Of a stretch of 64,000 nt of DNA, positions 42,740 through 51,580 are shown one piece after another; within the stretch, counting starts at the first letter, position 1, and the number at the start of each line of letters is the position of its first letter. The translations under genes were made by a program, and so were the position numbers. A model generated the notes under the pieces. That model ran no database searches and was not told the DNA's origin. It saw only the letters and a list, made by a program, of their open reading frames with translations. Origin of the DNA: Clostridiales bacterium (GTDB lineage Bacteria > Bacillota > Clostridia > Christensenellales > Pumilibacteraceae); NCBI GenBank assembly GCA_014799665.1, contig JAAVHP010000004.1:62001-126000 (forward strand), given 5' to 3'.

Positions 42740-44770
42740 ATGGCAACAAAAAATGCACACGGAGCGGTCCTTAATAAGGAAATTAGGAAGGATGAGTTAG
42801 TTAAAATAATTAAGGCGGCCAGAAAAAGCATAAGTATTTTAGGGGCAACTGTGGTTGATTTGCCGTGGGCAGATCTTGTCCGAGATGGATTGGGGGAGAA
42901 GTTTTTTGAAAAGTCTAACGACTTTACAATTCGAATATTGTGTGAATCAGAGAGTTTAATTTCGCAATACGCATTATTATCAGAATTAAATAGTGGGGCT
43001 CGCGGAACTTATACGCGCGGCAATTTGAATGGCGTGAAGCAAAATGTGCTGTCTGAATTAAAAGCTGAGCTTATAGATTATGCTAAAAAGCATAATATTC
43101 AGGCAACAGGTTTGGAGCCCCCTGTTGATACCATGAAAAAAGAGCTAAACGCGGCTTTTGATATACGTATTAGATCAGAGATTTTGGATGCCATTATTTC
43201 ACAAAAAAGAGAAGCCCATTTAAAAGACATAATAATCAGTAAGGCAAAAATATATTTTGATAAAGAAGTAACTCAATTTGTAAAGTTTGCTACTGATAAA
43301 TACGATATTATGAAATTGATCGAAAAAGTGAACTTGTTCAAGAATGAAGTAGAAGAGCTTAAAAAGAAGGTAGAGCATTCCATTTCCATTATCGATTTGT
43401 CTGATGATCGGTTTAGAAAACTCGATATGACATATATTTGTCAAGATTGTATGACGGATAATTGTGACATGTTACTTGATAGCGGTGAATTTGTTTATAA
43501 TGTTGATGAGATTAAATTTATATTCGGAAATGGATTCCCTAAGGTTATTCATGAAATAATTGCTGATTATGTCATTGATGATGAAGATATAAGGTCACTA
43601 GCTAATCGAAAAATAAACTCGGCTAGAAAATCTGCTGAGAGAATGGCTTCGGAAGAGGTGGAAATTCTTAAAGAGGAATATAATGAACGTTGGAGTACAA
43701 AACAGCGTCTTTTTATTAAAAATTGCTATTTACCTATTCCTGTTTCTATGATTGAGGTTGATGAAAAATTATTCATTACGCAGGCACTTACCGAATTTGA
43801 CCATATAGATAAATTTCAGTATGTAGGTAGATTAACACAATTAGATAAAAGTGCTGAAGATAAATATCAATCCTACTGGATTGATGAATTTAGAAAATAC
43901 TATCATAGATACTTTATTGACAGTATGGGAGCTCAAAAGTACTCTACAGAGGAAACAGCGAAGGGAGACAGATTAGAAGTTGTAGATATGTTTGATGGTC
44001 AGCGTGTGCGTATCGGTACAGGCCCGCGCGATGCTTTCTTGTCTAATCCTTCAATTACTAAGACTGTTGTTTGGGCGTTGATATTTGATAGAGAAGGAAG
44101 AATGCTTATCCATCAACGTGCATTAAACGCAAAAGATAATCGAGGATTATGGGACAAGTCTGTCGGCGGACATGTTAGCATTCAAGATTTGGATACTATA
44201 GAGGCGGTGCGCCGTGAGATAGCAGAAGAATTGTATCATGATGAGAAAGAAGGACAAGGAGGACATGATGATGCAAAGGATAGCTACGATAGTATAGAAA
44301 AGGTTATTTATTTGGGCGAGTGGAAGACTAAACGTTATCCGAAGTTGACCGAATTGCATTTGGAACCTAAGGAGTCGTATCTATTTTCATTAAACTATGT
44401 AAAAGACGTTACGATTAAAAATTTTAGAAAAGAAGCGGTAAAAACTACACGTGTATTACCAGGTGGAGAAACTGTGGATGCTATGTGTTTTGTGGATCCG
44501 TATTTGTGTATTGTGCCGGCTAAATTCGATATGGATTCGTTGCATAATTCAAAATATGCTTTGCTCCATCCCAATGAATTACGCAGGTGTGTGAATGAGC
44601 AGAAAATTAGGTTAAATGGAGATAAAATATATGATGAAAACGCTCCAGAAATGGAGTTTCATGTAACTTCCGATTTGAGGTTTTTAGTAAGCAATCCCGT
44701 TTGGACGGACGTGGTTACTGAATTTGCAAGGAAAGTTGCTGAAAGCTTTAGTGAGAATTCAACCAAATGA
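42740..44770 (+). CDS. Nudix-domain protein with unidentified N-terminal region
   Basis: 676 residues. A Nudix hydrolase domain (about 430-600) contains WALIFDREGRMLIHQRA, GLWDKSVGGHVSI and AVRREIAEELYHDE, an intact REIAEEL helix after a spaced Gly; the GLWDKSVGGH form is like isopentenyl-diphosphate isomerase and its Nudix relatives. Residues 1-130 (ARKSISILGATVVDLPW, FTIRILCESESL) resemble a small alpha/beta sensor found in other defence proteins but not one I can name; the middle is helical. Nudix enzymes cleave X-linked nucleoside diphosphates, so this may make or remove a nucleotide signal. Starts one base after the previous stop; the next gene overlaps by four bases. Confidence 0.75.
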   Translation: MATKNAHGAVLNKEIRKDELVKIIKAARKSISILGATVVDLPWADLVRDGLGEKFFEKSNDFTIRILCESESLISQYALLSELNSGARGTYTRGNLNGVKQNVLSELKAELIDYAKKHNIQATGLEPPVDTMKKELNAAFDIRIRSEILDAIISQKREAHLKDIIISKAKIYFDKEVTQFVKFATDKYDIMKLIEKVNLFKNEVEELKKKVEHSISIIDLSDDRFRKLDMTYICQDCMTDNCDMLLDSGEFVYNVDEIKFIFGNGFPKVIHEIIADYVIDDEDIRSLANRKINSARKSAERMASEEVEILKEEYNERWSTKQRLFIKNCYLPIPVSMIEVDEKLFITQALTEFDHIDKFQYVGRLTQLDKSAEDKYQSYWIDEFRKYYHRYFIDSMGAQKYSTEETAKGDRLEVVDMFDGQRVRIGTGPRDAFLSNPSITKTVVWALIFDREGRMLIHQRALNAKDNRGLWDKSVGGHVSIQDLDTIEAVRREIAEELYHDEKEGQGGHDDAKDSYDSIEKVIYLGEWKTKRYPKLTELHLEPKESYLFSLNYVKDVTIKNFRKEAVKTTRVLPGGETVDAMCFVDPYLCIVPAKFDMDSLHNSKYALLHPNELRRCVNEQKIRLNGDKIYDENAPEMEFHVTSDLRFLVSNPVWTDVVTEFARKVAESFSENSTK

Positions 44771-46344
44771 ATATTAATGAACAGCAAAATCATAAACCGT
44801 TTTTAATTACGCTTACAGGTCCTTCGCAAAGTGGGAAGTCTTTGGTGTTGCAAAAAATAGCCAACTTGCCCAGTATCCTTAATTCTCACGGGTATGTATT
44901 TAATCCGGAGCTTGTAAAAAAGAAAACGACAAGAGAGTATCGCATTGAGGAAATGACAGCGCTTGACGATGGGCAGGAAATTGATGTTGAGCATGTTGAT
45001 GTTATTCCGCAAGAATGTGACTTGGTGTATCAGTCTTATGGTATGCGGTATGGACTTGATACGAAACAGATTGCAAAGCTATTGCGCGATGGGAAGTATC
45101 CTTATGTGGTAGTAAATGACATTAGAGCCGTTGAGGAACTAAAAGAAGAATTTCCCAACCGTGTTTTATCTATTTTCTTGTTTAGAAAAATACCTGACCT
45201 AATAGATTTTACTAATGAAGCAAAAATTCGCGGAAATGTATCTGAAGCTGAAGTAAATGCTAGATACGAAAAAGCAATTGCGATATATAGGATGTACATT
45301 GAAAATATAGCTTTGTTTGATAAAGTATTGTTGAATGCAATTGAATATGACAATGATACTTTACATAATCCTGAAAAAAATATTATAGATAAGCAATTAT
45401 TTAATATCATTCGTGGAGTGTTAGATGGGAAGGTTCAGTTGAGGCGCAATAGTGCGGCCCTACACTCTACTATACCTAAAACATTTATTCTTGCTGGTAA
45501 TGCAGCTTCCGGTAAAGACGAACTTATTCGCGCCGTTAAGGATTTGGGAAGATTACAGGCTGAAATAATTCCCAAATATACTGTTCGTCGTCAAGAAAAA
45601 GATGATGAAGAAGAAATGATTTGTTGTACAATTCCAAATAGAAATATATTGAAATCGTTGGAAGCGGAATATCAACAAGATAAGCGTAGGATTTTGCATG
45701 AGCTTAACAAAGTTTCATTGGAAGTGCAACATCGGTTCAGAAAAGAATGGGAGGAGATGAAGCGTAAAATTATTGCGAATATTCAAGATGGTAAGTCGCG
45801 TTTTTGGGATATGGTTGAGTCCAAGTCGGGAAATGATGTTGAAAATCTATTTGAGCTTAATGGCACATATAAAGATTTGGTTCACATAAAGAATAACGGC
45901 GAAATTGTAGGTATAGAAGACGATGATACAATCCTTGTAAAATACAATGATGTTAAGTATGTGATTTATCATGCAAAAGGCAAGAAAGATAAGCTTTATG
46001 GATGTATAGTTCGCCCAGCAAGGCGAAAGATAGGGAAATATCGTGTCTTGGTTGCAAGCCAATATGGTGTTTTTAACTTGTTTAAAAGAGAACTTGGAAA
46101 TGATAATGTAGCGGTAATTTATGCTCATTCACAAATAAGCGAAACTGAATTTGCAAGTAATATTAAAGATGCCGCGGTAGCTGAAAAGCGCGAAAAATTC
46201 AACGAATATCTCAACGATTATGTAGAAAATATTGTGTATTACGATCATGTCGTGATATATGCAAAATCTCATTTAACAAGTGAACAGTCCATTCGAGATG
46301 AAGAATTAATCGATCAAATGTTTAGGCTGTTTAGGGTTTATTGA
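44767..46344 (+). CDS. two-domain guanylate-kinase-like P-loop protein
   Basis: 525 residues. Domain 1 has Walker A GPSQSGKS (residues 18-25), KKTTREYR and YQSYGMRYGLDTKQIAKLLRDGKYPYVVVND, the layout of guanylate kinase (P-loop, TR motif, Y-G segment). Domain 2 begins at about 235 with FILAGNAASGKDELIRAVKDLG and a KYTVRRQEK motif and ends DQMFRLFRVY. Domain 1 matches the 46355 protein and domain 2 matches the 46980 protein, so this is a fused paralogue of that pair. Probable nucleotide or nucleic acid kinase; substrate unknown. Confidence 0.78.
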   Translation: MNINEQQNHKPFLITLTGPSQSGKSLVLQKIANLPSILNSHGYVFNPELVKKKTTREYRIEEMTALDDGQEIDVEHVDVIPQECDLVYQSYGMRYGLDTKQIAKLLRDGKYPYVVVNDIRAVEELKEEFPNRVLSIFLFRKIPDLIDFTNEAKIRGNVSEAEVNARYEKAIAIYRMYIENIALFDKVLLNAIEYDNDTLHNPEKNIIDKQLFNIIRGVLDGKVQLRRNSAALHSTIPKTFILAGNAASGKDELIRAVKDLGRLQAEIIPKYTVRRQEKDDEEEMICCTIPNRNILKSLEAEYQQDKRRILHELNKVSLEVQHRFRKEWEEMKRKIIANIQDGKSRFWDMVESKSGNDVENLFELNGTYKDLVHIKNNGEIVGIEDDDTILVKYNDVKYVIYHAKGKKDKLYGCIVRPARRKIGKYRVLVASQYGVFNLFKRELGNDNVAVIYAHSQISETEFASNIKDAAVAEKREKFNEYLNDYVENIVYYDHVVIYAKSHLTSEQSIRDEELIDQMFRLFRVY

Positions 46345-46354
46345 AGGAGGAAGT

Positions 46355-46987
46355 ATGGCAAATATTATTACTTTAACGGGAGCATCGCATTGTGGCAAGA
46401 GTTTTGTCAGGCAGCTTTTTATTGAAGCTAGCAGCAAATTTTGGGCTGATTTTAAGCCGATTAAATTTGTAAAAGAAACCACTCGCCCTACTCGTAAAAA
46501 CGATGATGATGTTGTTCATGTTAATTCAATTTCCCCCGAATGTGATTTTGTTTATGAGCAATACGGTGTTAGATACGGCTTTTCTTTGGGTGACTTATAT
46601 CGTCACTTAAAAGTCGGTGAGTCGCCCATTATCGTAGTGAATGATGTTAGGGCGGTTGAGGATTTACAAACAGCAGCAGGTGATTTAGTTGTGTCTTTAT
46701 TTGTATATAGACGTCCGCCAATTCTTAAGGCATTTGAAGATGAGGAGCTAACCAGAATGCGAGATGGATACGGAAAAGAAGAGCAAGAACAAGCTTTATT
46801 ATCTGCCAGGACTAGAATGGAAAAAGCCGGCGCTATCCATAGAATATACATTGAAAATATACATCTTTTCAATAATGTCATTTTAAATTTAACCGGAGAA
46901 GAAAATAAGACAAGAAAGCAGATAGAAAATATTATCGCTAAATTAACAAAATCAATCGAGGGATTGGTGGAGGTAGATAATGTCTAA
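46355..46987 (+). CDS. guanylate-kinase-like P-loop protein
   Basis: 210 residues. Walker A GASHCGKS (residues 8-15), KETTRPTRK, then DFVYEQYGVRYGFSLGDLYRHLKVGESPIIVVNDVRAVEDL, clearly parallel to the first domain of the preceding protein (CDLVYQSYGMRYG, VVVNDIRAVEEL). A GGAGG ribosome site precedes the ATG. Its stop overlaps the next gene, which encodes the matching second domain. Confidence 0.78.
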   Translation: MANIITLTGASHCGKSFVRQLFIEASSKFWADFKPIKFVKETTRPTRKNDDDVVHVNSISPECDFVYEQYGVRYGFSLGDLYRHLKVGESPIIVVNDVRAVEDLQTAAGDLVVSLFVYRRPPILKAFEDEELTRMRDGYGKEEQEQALLSARTRMEKAGAIHRIYIENIHLFNNVILNLTGEENKTRKQIENIIAKLTKSIEGLVEVDNV

Positions 46988-47546
46988 CATATCAAGATCT
47001 ACGTCAAAGCTATTTGTAGTTGCTGGTAATGCATCATCTGGGAAAGATAATATTATTAGTGCTGTGCGCGAGTTGGGCGCTTTTCATGCGCAAATTGTAA
47101 CAAAATACACGTCTAGAGCTGCCACTAAAGAAGACGGGTCTGAATTGGTTTGCGCTAAATTAGTTGATGAAAGAACAAATCCTGAGTTCAAAAAGTTTAA
47201 AGAAATGCTCGACAGTGGGAAGTTGGATGTAATTACTTATAAAAGAAATGGAAACGATTACTATATCAATGTTGATGAAATATGGGATGGTATGAAGAAT
47301 GGCAAATTTCAAGTGATTTCTGTCACCGAAGCTGAGGCAATAAATCAGTTAAAAAAGCGATTCGGTAATGCTGTAGTCTTATTATATGTACATTCAGACT
47401 CAGCGATAACGCCCAAAGAGTTTGACTTGTTTGTAAACAATTTCGATAAATTCGATCATGTATTAATATACGAATCTAAATTTGAAGATTTGTATGATCA
47501 ACTATTTAGGCTATTTAGAGCTTATGAGAAAGGATTGGTTAAATAG
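46980..47546 (+). CDS. guanylate-kinase-like P-loop protein, second paralogue
   Basis: 188 residues. LFVVAGNASSGKDNIISAVRELG carries Walker A GNASSGKD; TKYTSRAATKEDGSELVCAKL follows, and it ends DQLFRLFRAYEKG. It aligns with the C-terminal domain of the 44767 protein, including the DQ-FRLFR end. The eight-base overlap with the preceding gene suggests equal production of a heterodimer that mimics the fused protein. Confidence 0.78.
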   Translation: MSNISRSTSKLFVVAGNASSGKDNIISAVRELGAFHAQIVTKYTSRAATKEDGSELVCAKLVDERTNPEFKKFKEMLDSGKLDVITYKRNGNDYYINVDEIWDGMKNGKFQVISVTEAEAINQLKKRFGNAVVLLYVHSDSAITPKEFDLFVNNFDKFDHVLIYESKFEDLYDQLFRLFRAYEKGLVK

Positions 47547-47558
47547 GAGACCTCTAAA

Positions 47559-48992
47559 ATGCTTTGGATAATTTCTGGATTTACTTGTGCAGGTAAAAGA
47601 ACATTTAGAGATGTTATGGCTACACATTATGGAGTGAAAGTCATTGATAAATACATACTTGCAGATAATATTGGACCTCAAGGGTCATTTACTTTTGATG
47701 GGAAAACTAGAGCAAGAAGGGACCCTTATCTTGTTGTTGATAAGGACAACCCAATGTATAATGAGATGGAAAATTTGCAAAAGCTGACTAAGCGCTTGCA
47801 AGAGCTGATTAAACGTTTGACAGAAATGAAATCATCACATGTCGATTGTGGCGCTGAAGAAGAGGAATACAATAAAATAGCTGAACAAAAAACCAAATTA
47901 CAAACTCAATTCGAGAGTGCTGGATACTTGTATGACAAAAATGAAGACGGAACGTTATATCTAATAAATAAAAGAGATATTGATGATGCAACAGCGAATG
48001 ATACTGAGCATTATCTCTTAGTGTGTTCAGACCCATCAACGATTAATAATATAAAGCATGGGGAGGGGATTTCTGCGAATAGAGTCCAAAATGTGTTAAT
48101 TTTTGGATTTAACGGTGATAAAACTCATAAACCGGCAACTATAGACTCGGCAAAGAATCAAATAGCAAAGTTTTTCATATCACCTACATATATGCAAAAT
48201 ATTGATTACATTTTGTATAATCCACACATGCCTGGCGCTGTTGAGACGGAAAAGAGTTTGATTAAGCAGTGGGAACTTTTGAAGTGTGATAAGAGACCTC
48301 ATTTATTATTTGAAAAAGACGGTAAAATAAAAAGCGGCATTTTATTTATTAAACCGTTTACGCACGATAGGAAAGCTGAATCTACAGATGGTAATGATAG
48401 CACATCAAAGAGTGATGCCGACAATAACGAGCCGATAATAACGGAACGAGCGAAAAAGATTTTTGATGAAATTAATTTTTTAGCACGACAAATAACAACA
48501 AAGCCTGAATACTGCTTTCCTAAAAAACATAACGCAACGAAATTTGATATTTATTCACTTGGCTGTGAGGAGGCGGCAATTCCTACAGTGCAATATAATG
48601 ACCCTGGAAGCACAACCAATTCCATTAATGAAATGCGTAAACAAATCGAAGAGGCTGGGTTAATTATCGCAGATGTTGTTGACGAAAAGGATATTAACAA
48701 TTTAAAAGCAATAGTTCATAATGCTAATTGCTATTGGGAAATTGGTTATGCACGTGCTTTTCATGCTCCTAAAGATGTCGTTTTATTGTTGCAATCTGGG
48801 CAACAGTTTGTATTTGATGAACATAGTACAATTGCTATAAAATATAAATATGAAAATGGTAACTTTACATTATTAAAATCAGATTCTGGAACAAGCCTTG
48901 AAGAAAAATTAAAAGAATACTTTTTAATTAGAAAAAAAGCAATAGAACATAGATTGACTCACTTAGCATTAATTGAGGCAAGTCGAGGATAA
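47559..48992 (+). CDS. P-loop kinase-like protein with C-terminal TIR/deoxyribosyltransferase-like domain
   Basis: 477 residues. N-terminal Walker A-like GFTCAGKRT (7-15) is followed by a coiled-coil stretch (about 70-115). After a linker rich in Ser, Asp and Asn (about 275-295), the C-terminal domain (about 330-455) reads EEAGLIIADVVDE, then NANCYWEIGYARAFHAPKDVVLLLQSG. This I-A-D ... N-x-N-x-Y-x-E-[LI]-G-Y-A-[HR]-A pattern is shared by TIR-like and nucleoside 2-deoxyribosyltransferase-like folds, with the Glu as candidate catalytic residue. Likely an effector that cleaves a nucleoside or NAD-type bond. Confidence 0.7.
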   Translation: MLWIISGFTCAGKRTFRDVMATHYGVKVIDKYILADNIGPQGSFTFDGKTRARRDPYLVVDKDNPMYNEMENLQKLTKRLQELIKRLTEMKSSHVDCGAEEEEYNKIAEQKTKLQTQFESAGYLYDKNEDGTLYLINKRDIDDATANDTEHYLLVCSDPSTINNIKHGEGISANRVQNVLIFGFNGDKTHKPATIDSAKNQIAKFFISPTYMQNIDYILYNPHMPGAVETEKSLIKQWELLKCDKRPHLLFEKDGKIKSGILFIKPFTHDRKAESTDGNDSTSKSDADNNEPIITERAKKIFDEINFLARQITTKPEYCFPKKHNATKFDIYSLGCEEAAIPTVQYNDPGSTTNSINEMRKQIEEAGLIIADVVDEKDINNLKAIVHNANCYWEIGYARAFHAPKDVVLLLQSGQQFVFDEHSTIAIKYKYENGNFTLLKSDSGTSLEEKLKEYFLIRKKAIEHRLTHLALIEASRG

Positions 48993-48994
48993 TC

Positions 48995-50284
48995 ATGAAA
49001 ACTTTATTTTTGGTTGACGGTGCTTTTGGGCACGCAAAAAAAGCTTTATTAGAGATTATTTGTGACCCCCATAATAGTGCGTGTTTGATAAAGAAGATAA
49101 CAACAAAAAAATTGGAGGACAATGATTTGCCCGCCGATTTACAGCATCATTTTTTTGATGATAGAAATCATATTTTGGACGATGGCGATGCCGAAAAAAT
49201 GTTGTTAGCATACAAAGGTGCGGACGATGAGAGTAGGCACTTACGTCAATATTTCTGTTATGCATATCCGGATTTAGATGAAGTCAGAGATGATAATGGA
49301 AAGCCATATAGAGAAGAAATCAATATTATTGATAATGAACAAATAGATAATTTTATAAATGATAAAAGTCATAAACAAGCATTTATTGTTGTTAGAGACC
49401 ATACTGTTATATTTGATTTAGAGAAAAGGTACGAAGAAGAAAGCCAAATAAATGTTGTTCCGGTTTTTATATATACGGATTATTCCTATGTTATTGAAGA
49501 GCAGGAAAAAGGGAAAACCATGCATCCTGTTGAAAAATTTAATGCTTTATATAATGAGTACTTGAAGGCTCATGGGACGAAGAGTGATTTTAGTAAGCCA
49601 ATAGACTACGAAGAAACACTTTTATTTAAGGGTAAAGACTACGAAGAAGCTAAAAATAATTTGCAAAAGCAAATAATTGTTATGATAAATAAAATTTCCA
49701 CAAAAAATGCGAAATATTTTGTAATCAACAAGAATGAGAAATATTTTTTACCTAAGCGTATAGAAGATCGGAAAATGTTGTTGCAAAAAGCATTGAATGA
49801 CGAGACTGATGGTTGCAAAAAAGGGATTGTAGCTTTTCATCACCGTGTATTTGCTATTATGCCATATAACAAATTTTTTGACGCTGTATATTGTGATGTT
49901 CGTGATAAACTATTAGATGATGGTTATGAACTAATACGAGCTGATGGTAAAGAATATAGTAGATTATGTAATGATGACAATGCAGATATTAATTACTGGC
50001 TTAAAATGTATATGTGTGGTTTTGCTATAGCGCTATTTGATTCCGATGGAAAGGCATTAATCATTAATCCAAATGTAGTATATGAAATGGGGATAATGAA
50101 GCAGCAAGGTAAGTCTGTATATTTATTTTGGCCGCAAGGGGCAAGCTATGATGACCATAACAAAATGTTTTTTGATATAAGAAATAAAATGAGGGAAGAG
50201 TATGTCCCTAATAATATGAATGATTTAGTGGCGAAAATAATATCAAAAGTAAAAAAACATCAAGCAGAAGTCAATAATGCGTAA
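48995..50284 (+). CDS. degenerate P-loop protein with C-terminal TIR/deoxyribosyltransferase-like domain
   Basis: 429 residues, two bases after the previous stop. The N-terminus LFLVDGAFGHAKKALLEII looks like a P-loop that has lost its GKS/T. The C-terminal domain (about 285-415) starts RVFAIMPYNKFFDAVYCDVRDKLLDDGYELIRADG and contains NPNVVYEMGIMKQQGKSVYLFWP, a match to the N-P-N-V-x-Y-E-x-G pattern of TIR/deoxyribosyltransferase-like effectors. It shares architecture with the preceding protein, so the two may form a pair in which only one binds nucleotide through the P-loop. Last gene of the operon. Confidence 0.68.
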   Translation: MKTLFLVDGAFGHAKKALLEIICDPHNSACLIKKITTKKLEDNDLPADLQHHFFDDRNHILDDGDAEKMLLAYKGADDESRHLRQYFCYAYPDLDEVRDDNGKPYREEINIIDNEQIDNFINDKSHKQAFIVVRDHTVIFDLEKRYEEESQINVVPVFIYTDYSYVIEEQEKGKTMHPVEKFNALYNEYLKAHGTKSDFSKPIDYEETLLFKGKDYEEAKNNLQKQIIVMINKISTKNAKYFVINKNEKYFLPKRIEDRKMLLQKALNDETDGCKKGIVAFHHRVFAIMPYNKFFDAVYCDVRDKLLDDGYELIRADGKEYSRLCNDDNADINYWLKMYMCGFAIALFDSDGKALIINPNVVYEMGIMKQQGKSVYLFWPQGASYDDHNKMFFDIRNKMREEYVPNNMNDLVAKIISKVKKHQAEVNNA

Positions 50285-50565
50285 AGCAACAGAATTTGGA
50301 TGTTGTTGGTAATACTTCTATCCACAAAAAGATTATTGATGCGTTCGTCATATTGGAAAGAGTCATATTTTATTGAGAGAACGGACGTAAGGCGGTAGAT
50401 TATAAGAATCTACTTTTCTACTGTTATTCGATGCAATGAAAACTATTCTGAAACAAAAACAGTTTGCGAGTATTGCATTTGTGCCGCAAAAGGCTCATTT
50501 TGTAGGCATGAACGCAACAAAAAGTAAAAATGTAATTGTCCAATTAAAAGTATTAACAATCAACT
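50285..50565. other. gap between operons
   Basis: AT-rich, about 280 bases. I see no ORF of note, no strong terminator and no repeat; it may hold decayed coding sequence. Confidence 0.4.
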
Positions 50566-50593
50566 TGACATTTAACATTTGAAATGTTATAAT
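50566..50593 (+). promoter_or_regulatory. promoter with embedded operator for AbiE-like operon
   Basis: TTGACA (50566-50571), 16 bases, TATAAT (50588-50593). The perfect dyad AACATT-TGA-AATGTT lies between the -35 and -10 boxes, as expected for self-repression by the downstream winged-helix protein. ATG 50603 is nine bases after the -10, so the leader is almost absent. Confidence 0.75.
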
Positions 50594-50602
50594 GCTACTA
50601 CA

Positions 50603-51580
50603 ATGTTAAATGGTGTTAAAGTTTTAATTGAATATTTGGAAAGCCTAATAGGGAAACATAATGTTGCGGTTGAAAATAATCGTGATATTGTTTTGCCGTT
50701 GTATTTGAATTGCTATGAATATAAAGTAATTTCGCTGTATGGAATAAGTTACGTGTTTGTAGCATCAAAAGAAAGTCTTAATGTAAAGGCATATAAGGTG
50801 CATAATCATAAGATAGAGGCATTATTTAATTGCCCTGCGGTGCTTGTATTGGATAAGCCAAAAGCTTTACAGCGACAAAATTTAATAGAAAATAATATTA
50901 TTTTCGTCGAAGTAGGGAAGCAGTTGTTTATGCCTACGATTGGTCTTGTTTTACGGAATATGCGAGAAAGAGCACCACTGCAAGTAGAAAAATTTACGCC
51001 ACAAGTGCAGTTGTGTGCGCTGTTCTTCTTGTATCACAGAGAAGGCGAATATACCGCAAAACAAATTGCTGAAAAGACAAAGCTTAATAACATGGCAATT
51101 ACGCGAGGTATGAGTGCGTTAGAAGCGTTGAAATTTGTATCAAGCACTAGTGTTGGGCGTACCAAGTATTATCGGTTATGCGAAAATGAGATGTGCTACT
51201 TAGAGAAAATAGAGCAGTATGCCATATCACCTGTGCAAAAATCGGTATGGGTAAATAGAAATATGAAACCGCAAAATGCCTTACGGGCTGGATATAGTGC
51301 GTTATCGGATTATTCTATGCTCGCAGACAACGAGTATGAAACGTATGCTATTTCAAAAGAAACATATAAGCTAATCGAAAAATCGGTACAAATTGAATTT
51401 GAAGATTTGCTTGATGAGCAAGATTATGTTAAACTCGAAGTGTGGAAATACGATCCTGCATTGTTTGCCGAGAATGGTTTAGTAGACAAATTTTCGCTAT
51501 ATATGTCATTTGAACATGGACAAGACGAGCGCACGGAAGCAATACTGAAAGAGATAAAGGAGAGCATCATTAATGGCTGA
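50603..51580 (+). CDS. winged-helix protein, AbiEi-like antitoxin/repressor
   Basis: 325 residues. A central winged helix (about 125-185) includes VQLCALFFLYHREGEYTAKQIAEKTKLNNMAITRGMSALEALKFV. It precedes a nucleotidyltransferase gene with an eight-base overlap, the layout of type IV toxin-antitoxin AbiE systems, where AbiEi represses the operon and counters AbiEii. ATG 50603 is preferred over the TTG at 50579, which lies within the promoter and operator. Confidence 0.7.
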   Translation: MLNGVKVLIEYLESLIGKHNVAVENNRDIVLPLYLNCYEYKVISLYGISYVFVASKESLNVKAYKVHNHKIEALFNCPAVLVLDKPKALQRQNLIENNIIFVEVGKQLFMPTIGLVLRNMRERAPLQVEKFTPQVQLCALFFLYHREGEYTAKQIAEKTKLNNMAITRGMSALEALKFVSSTSVGRTKYYRLCENEMCYLEKIEQYAISPVQKSVWVNRNMKPQNALRAGYSALSDYSMLADNEYETYAISKETYKLIEKSVQIEFEDLLDEQDYVKLEVWKYDPALFAENGLVDKFSLYMSFEHGQDERTEAILKEIKESIING

